Assembly: GCA_903813345.2 (NCBI GenBank)
Contig: CAIIXF020000007.1
Location: forward strand, 687,730-751,729
Reading direction: 5' to 3'
DNA from: Owenia fusiformis
Taxonomy: Eukaryota; Annelida; Polychaeta; Sabellida; Oweniidae
Length of the DNA stretch: 64,000 nt
Shown: positions 62,301 through 64,000 of the stretch, one piece after another
Position numbering within the stretch: the first letter of the stretch is position 1
How the letters are laid out: each line of letters starts with the position of its first letter
Notes under the pieces: generated by a model
Told to the model about the DNA's origin: nothing
Databases searched by the model: none
The model's input: the letters and a program-made list of their open reading frames with translations, nothing else
Translations under genes and position numbers: made by a program

Positions 62301-63502
62301 AAGGGTAGTCTAAGTAGGAACTGGCAAATACATATAGTTGTCATGTTTAAAACGGGACAATGTCACGTCTGTGACAACGGGAATCAAACCTGTCCGTCTT
62401 GCATGTTTGTAGCTCAAAATATCCTACCAAACAAGCTTGTTTAAAATATGTATCAGAAAACCAACCATAGAACTACCAATAGCATCATGCTTAGGCGTAG
62501 TTAAGATACATTTCTTTGTATTAATCTCCAACATGCACGTATTATGTAGTAGTGTTTTGACATTTTGTGATGTACAGGTGCATTCAAAGAAACACGCGTA
62601 ACTAGTTTATTCAAGAAACATAAAGAAAAGCATTTCCGTTTTCACTTCCGTTCTAAGAATAAATTAACATTGAAGCTGAACGGTTATAAAGTAAGAGTAC
62701 TATACATGCATGTGCAAGCTCGAAACGTTACGCGTTATATGCGAGCTTAAAGATGTTATAAATTAATGGCAGTTAGAATCTCTAATTAGCTTGTACTTAG
62801 CACATAGAACAGTTCTTTTGTTATTTTTACAACTTTGGTGATATTTCCCCCACAAAACCCGATTCACTAAGACGAAATTGTCAACCGCCTTGACACCGAA
62901 TTTACTTGTACATTAAAAGTAAATTCGGTGTCAATTCAGCTTTATAAATTAAACAGGTTATTTACTGGGAGAGATCTTGAATATGGGTTTTATTACGAGG
63001 GACAATATGATATTGACCGAAACATAATATGATATTAACCAAGGGAGCGCAGCGACCGAGTGTTAACATCATATTGCCCAAGGTCAATATCATATTTTCC
63101 AAGGAAAATCTGGTTTATAACATCTTTAACCTCTCTAATTGATTCGGTCAAAAACGAGTGCAGCCAGATACCTGTTGTATAATGTAATATCAGGGGTCCA
63201 AATAGTGTCAGATGGTACTATAAGTAGGTCCAATCCATCATAATCAGCTGGATCCCAAGTTAGAAACTCATCCTTCCAACGCTGAAGGAAATCAAAGTTC
63301 ATATTTGTACTTGCACAATGTATATCACTGTGATATATGGGTTAAAATAGAAACTAAAAAACATATTTGACCTTGTCGTATGGTACACTGGTTTACCGTT
63401 AATCGCTAAAATGTCTTTAATCAGAACTAGATATCAAACTATATAAAATATACTAACCAATACCGCCCAAATAGCACATGTCAGAGTCTGTGTTATCTCA
63501 AC
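59400..63502 (-). CDS. nAChR-like subunit C, partial (5' exons beyond the window)
   Basis: Minus-strand exons: 63502-63458, 63281-63172, 62229-61691, 61219-61029, 59765-59400 (stop at 59400-59402). Sizes 45, 110, 539 and 191 match A and B. The signal-peptide and first ligand-binding exons should lie past 64000. Marks: TLTCAIWAVL, FLTWDPADYDG, WTPDITLYN, the Cys-loop (TTC to EQLC, 13 between), FGSWVF, M1 LFPCILL, M2 GEKVSLGVTVLLALTVYQLI with Glu -1' and Asp at 20', M3, and M4 after VACVVDRILFVFF with a charged tail ERLRKKGY. There is no vicinal Cys pair. Its exon 4 is well diverged from A and B, but its last exon is nearly identical to that of A. Confidence 0.88.
60070..60553. repeat. Foldback pair of ~100-bp arms in intron 6 of gene C
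   Basis: Left arm 60070-60170 (ggctttgtataaaaaacctc and so on to gaagggttcaa) and right arm about 60458-60553 (its complement) match with few changes. The ~290-bp spacer contains a SINE-like piece. Confidence 0.75.
60270..60412 (-). mobile_element. SINE fragment inside the foldback spacer
   Basis: The minus-strand read has a B-box-like gggttcgattctc and the shared family piece gatag(g)aagttgctact. Same family as at 1-100 and 48190-48475. Confidence 0.5.
62891..62933. repeat. Perfect 17-bp hairpin
   Basis: tgacaccgaatttactt (62891-62907) and its exact complement (62917-62933) with a 9-base loop, in an intron of gene C next to a MITE copy. Confidence 0.85.
62945..63122. mobile_element. Second copy of the palindromic MITE
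   Basis: Begins acaggttatttactgggaga and gaatatgggttttattacga, has the same centre with agcgcagcgaccgag, and a decayed right half. Compare 36450-36638. In intron 4 of gene C, just before exon 4. Confidence 0.65.
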
Positions 63503-64000
63503 CTGAAAAAATAAGTAATACGTTTTTTAAATGTTCAGTATGAATGAAAATAACATATAGTATCGAGTTAGGAAAGTCCCTTGGCAATGATGCAAATTTT
63601 AACTTAAGGTGACGGCTAAGTAAACCAAAAGTAGAAAAAATGGCAGCCATATTTTTTTTGATAAAGACACATGGTTTTAAAATATGTTTACCTTGTATAT
63701 AAATGTATATCTTCACTTAAGAGACATGTAAAAGTGAACATCACACATAAACGTGTTTTTCATAACTCTGAATTAAAGGTGTATGGGTCCCTAAAGCTAA
63801 TGAAAACTGAAGTGGGATTAATTTTTGAAAATTTCAAGGAATAGGGTTGCTTTGGTGTCACATTTGAAAGACTCCAAAAGGAGTGGTATCGATATGGAGA
63901 ACTTTTTGAACACACATTTCTCTTAAACCTGTCATAAAAAATCTAAAAATTTAACACATCGTCAATTTAATGGTCATCTTTTGAATGGTAACAATAGTAT
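63503..64000. other. Intron of gene C, no feature recognised
   Basis: The 134/140-nt exon expected here by comparison with A and B was not found up to the window edge. Confidence 0.45.

Overview
This is an AT-rich, intron-rich animal (metazoan) nuclear DNA window. GT-AG exons, a NEK9-type kinase gene, tandem nicotinic acetylcholine receptor (nAChR) genes and dense SINE, LINE and MITE debris all point that way. A local nAChR cluster and the repeat style suggest a marine invertebrate, probably a lophotrochozoan (mollusc, annelid or brachiopod-like); this is inference, not a species call.

Left half (about 2.5-32.7 kb, + strand): one large gene of 29 coding exons. All exon phases join, giving a predicted 1481-residue protein. 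It reads as a NEK9-like protein kinase (NIMA kinase, RCC1 propeller, coiled coil). Ahead of the kinase is an unexpected N-terminal caspase-fold-like domain resembling the bacterial DUF4347 family, with a candidate His/Cys dyad, and the protein ends in a CaaX-like tail. Intron 1 holds a 5-kb foldback element with long inverted arms made of ~180-bp tandem units. Intron 22 holds a 5'-truncated LINE and, on the opposite strand, a complete small gene (TATA box, 5' UTR exon, coding exon, poly(A) signals) for a secreted Arg-Pro-Gly-Gly repeat protein. Three introns carry minisatellites that include or abut exon edges.

Middle (about 32.7-37.8 kb): 3' flank of the kinase gene and a cluster of non-autonomous DNA transposons.

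Right half (about 37.8-64 kb, - strand): three head-to-tail nAChR-like subunit genes (A, B, C). They share exon lengths (45, 110, 539 and 191 nt) and phases. All have the Cys-loop and an alpha7-like M2 pore, and all lack the vicinal Cys pair of alpha subunits. A and B are complete; C runs off the right edge. Gene B alone has a 468-nt phase 1-1 exon encoding a mucin-like Thr/Ala/Asp 12-residue repeat between the signal peptide and the ligand-binding domain. Near-identity confined to some exons suggests gene conversion. The spaces between and inside these genes contain a mariner-like element, two LINE fragments, paired TIR elements that give each other's empty sites, and a cluster of palindromic CACGTG boxes.

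No CRISPR, rRNA or convincing functional tRNA gene was seen. All exon models come from reading splice signals and frame by eye, without transcript support.
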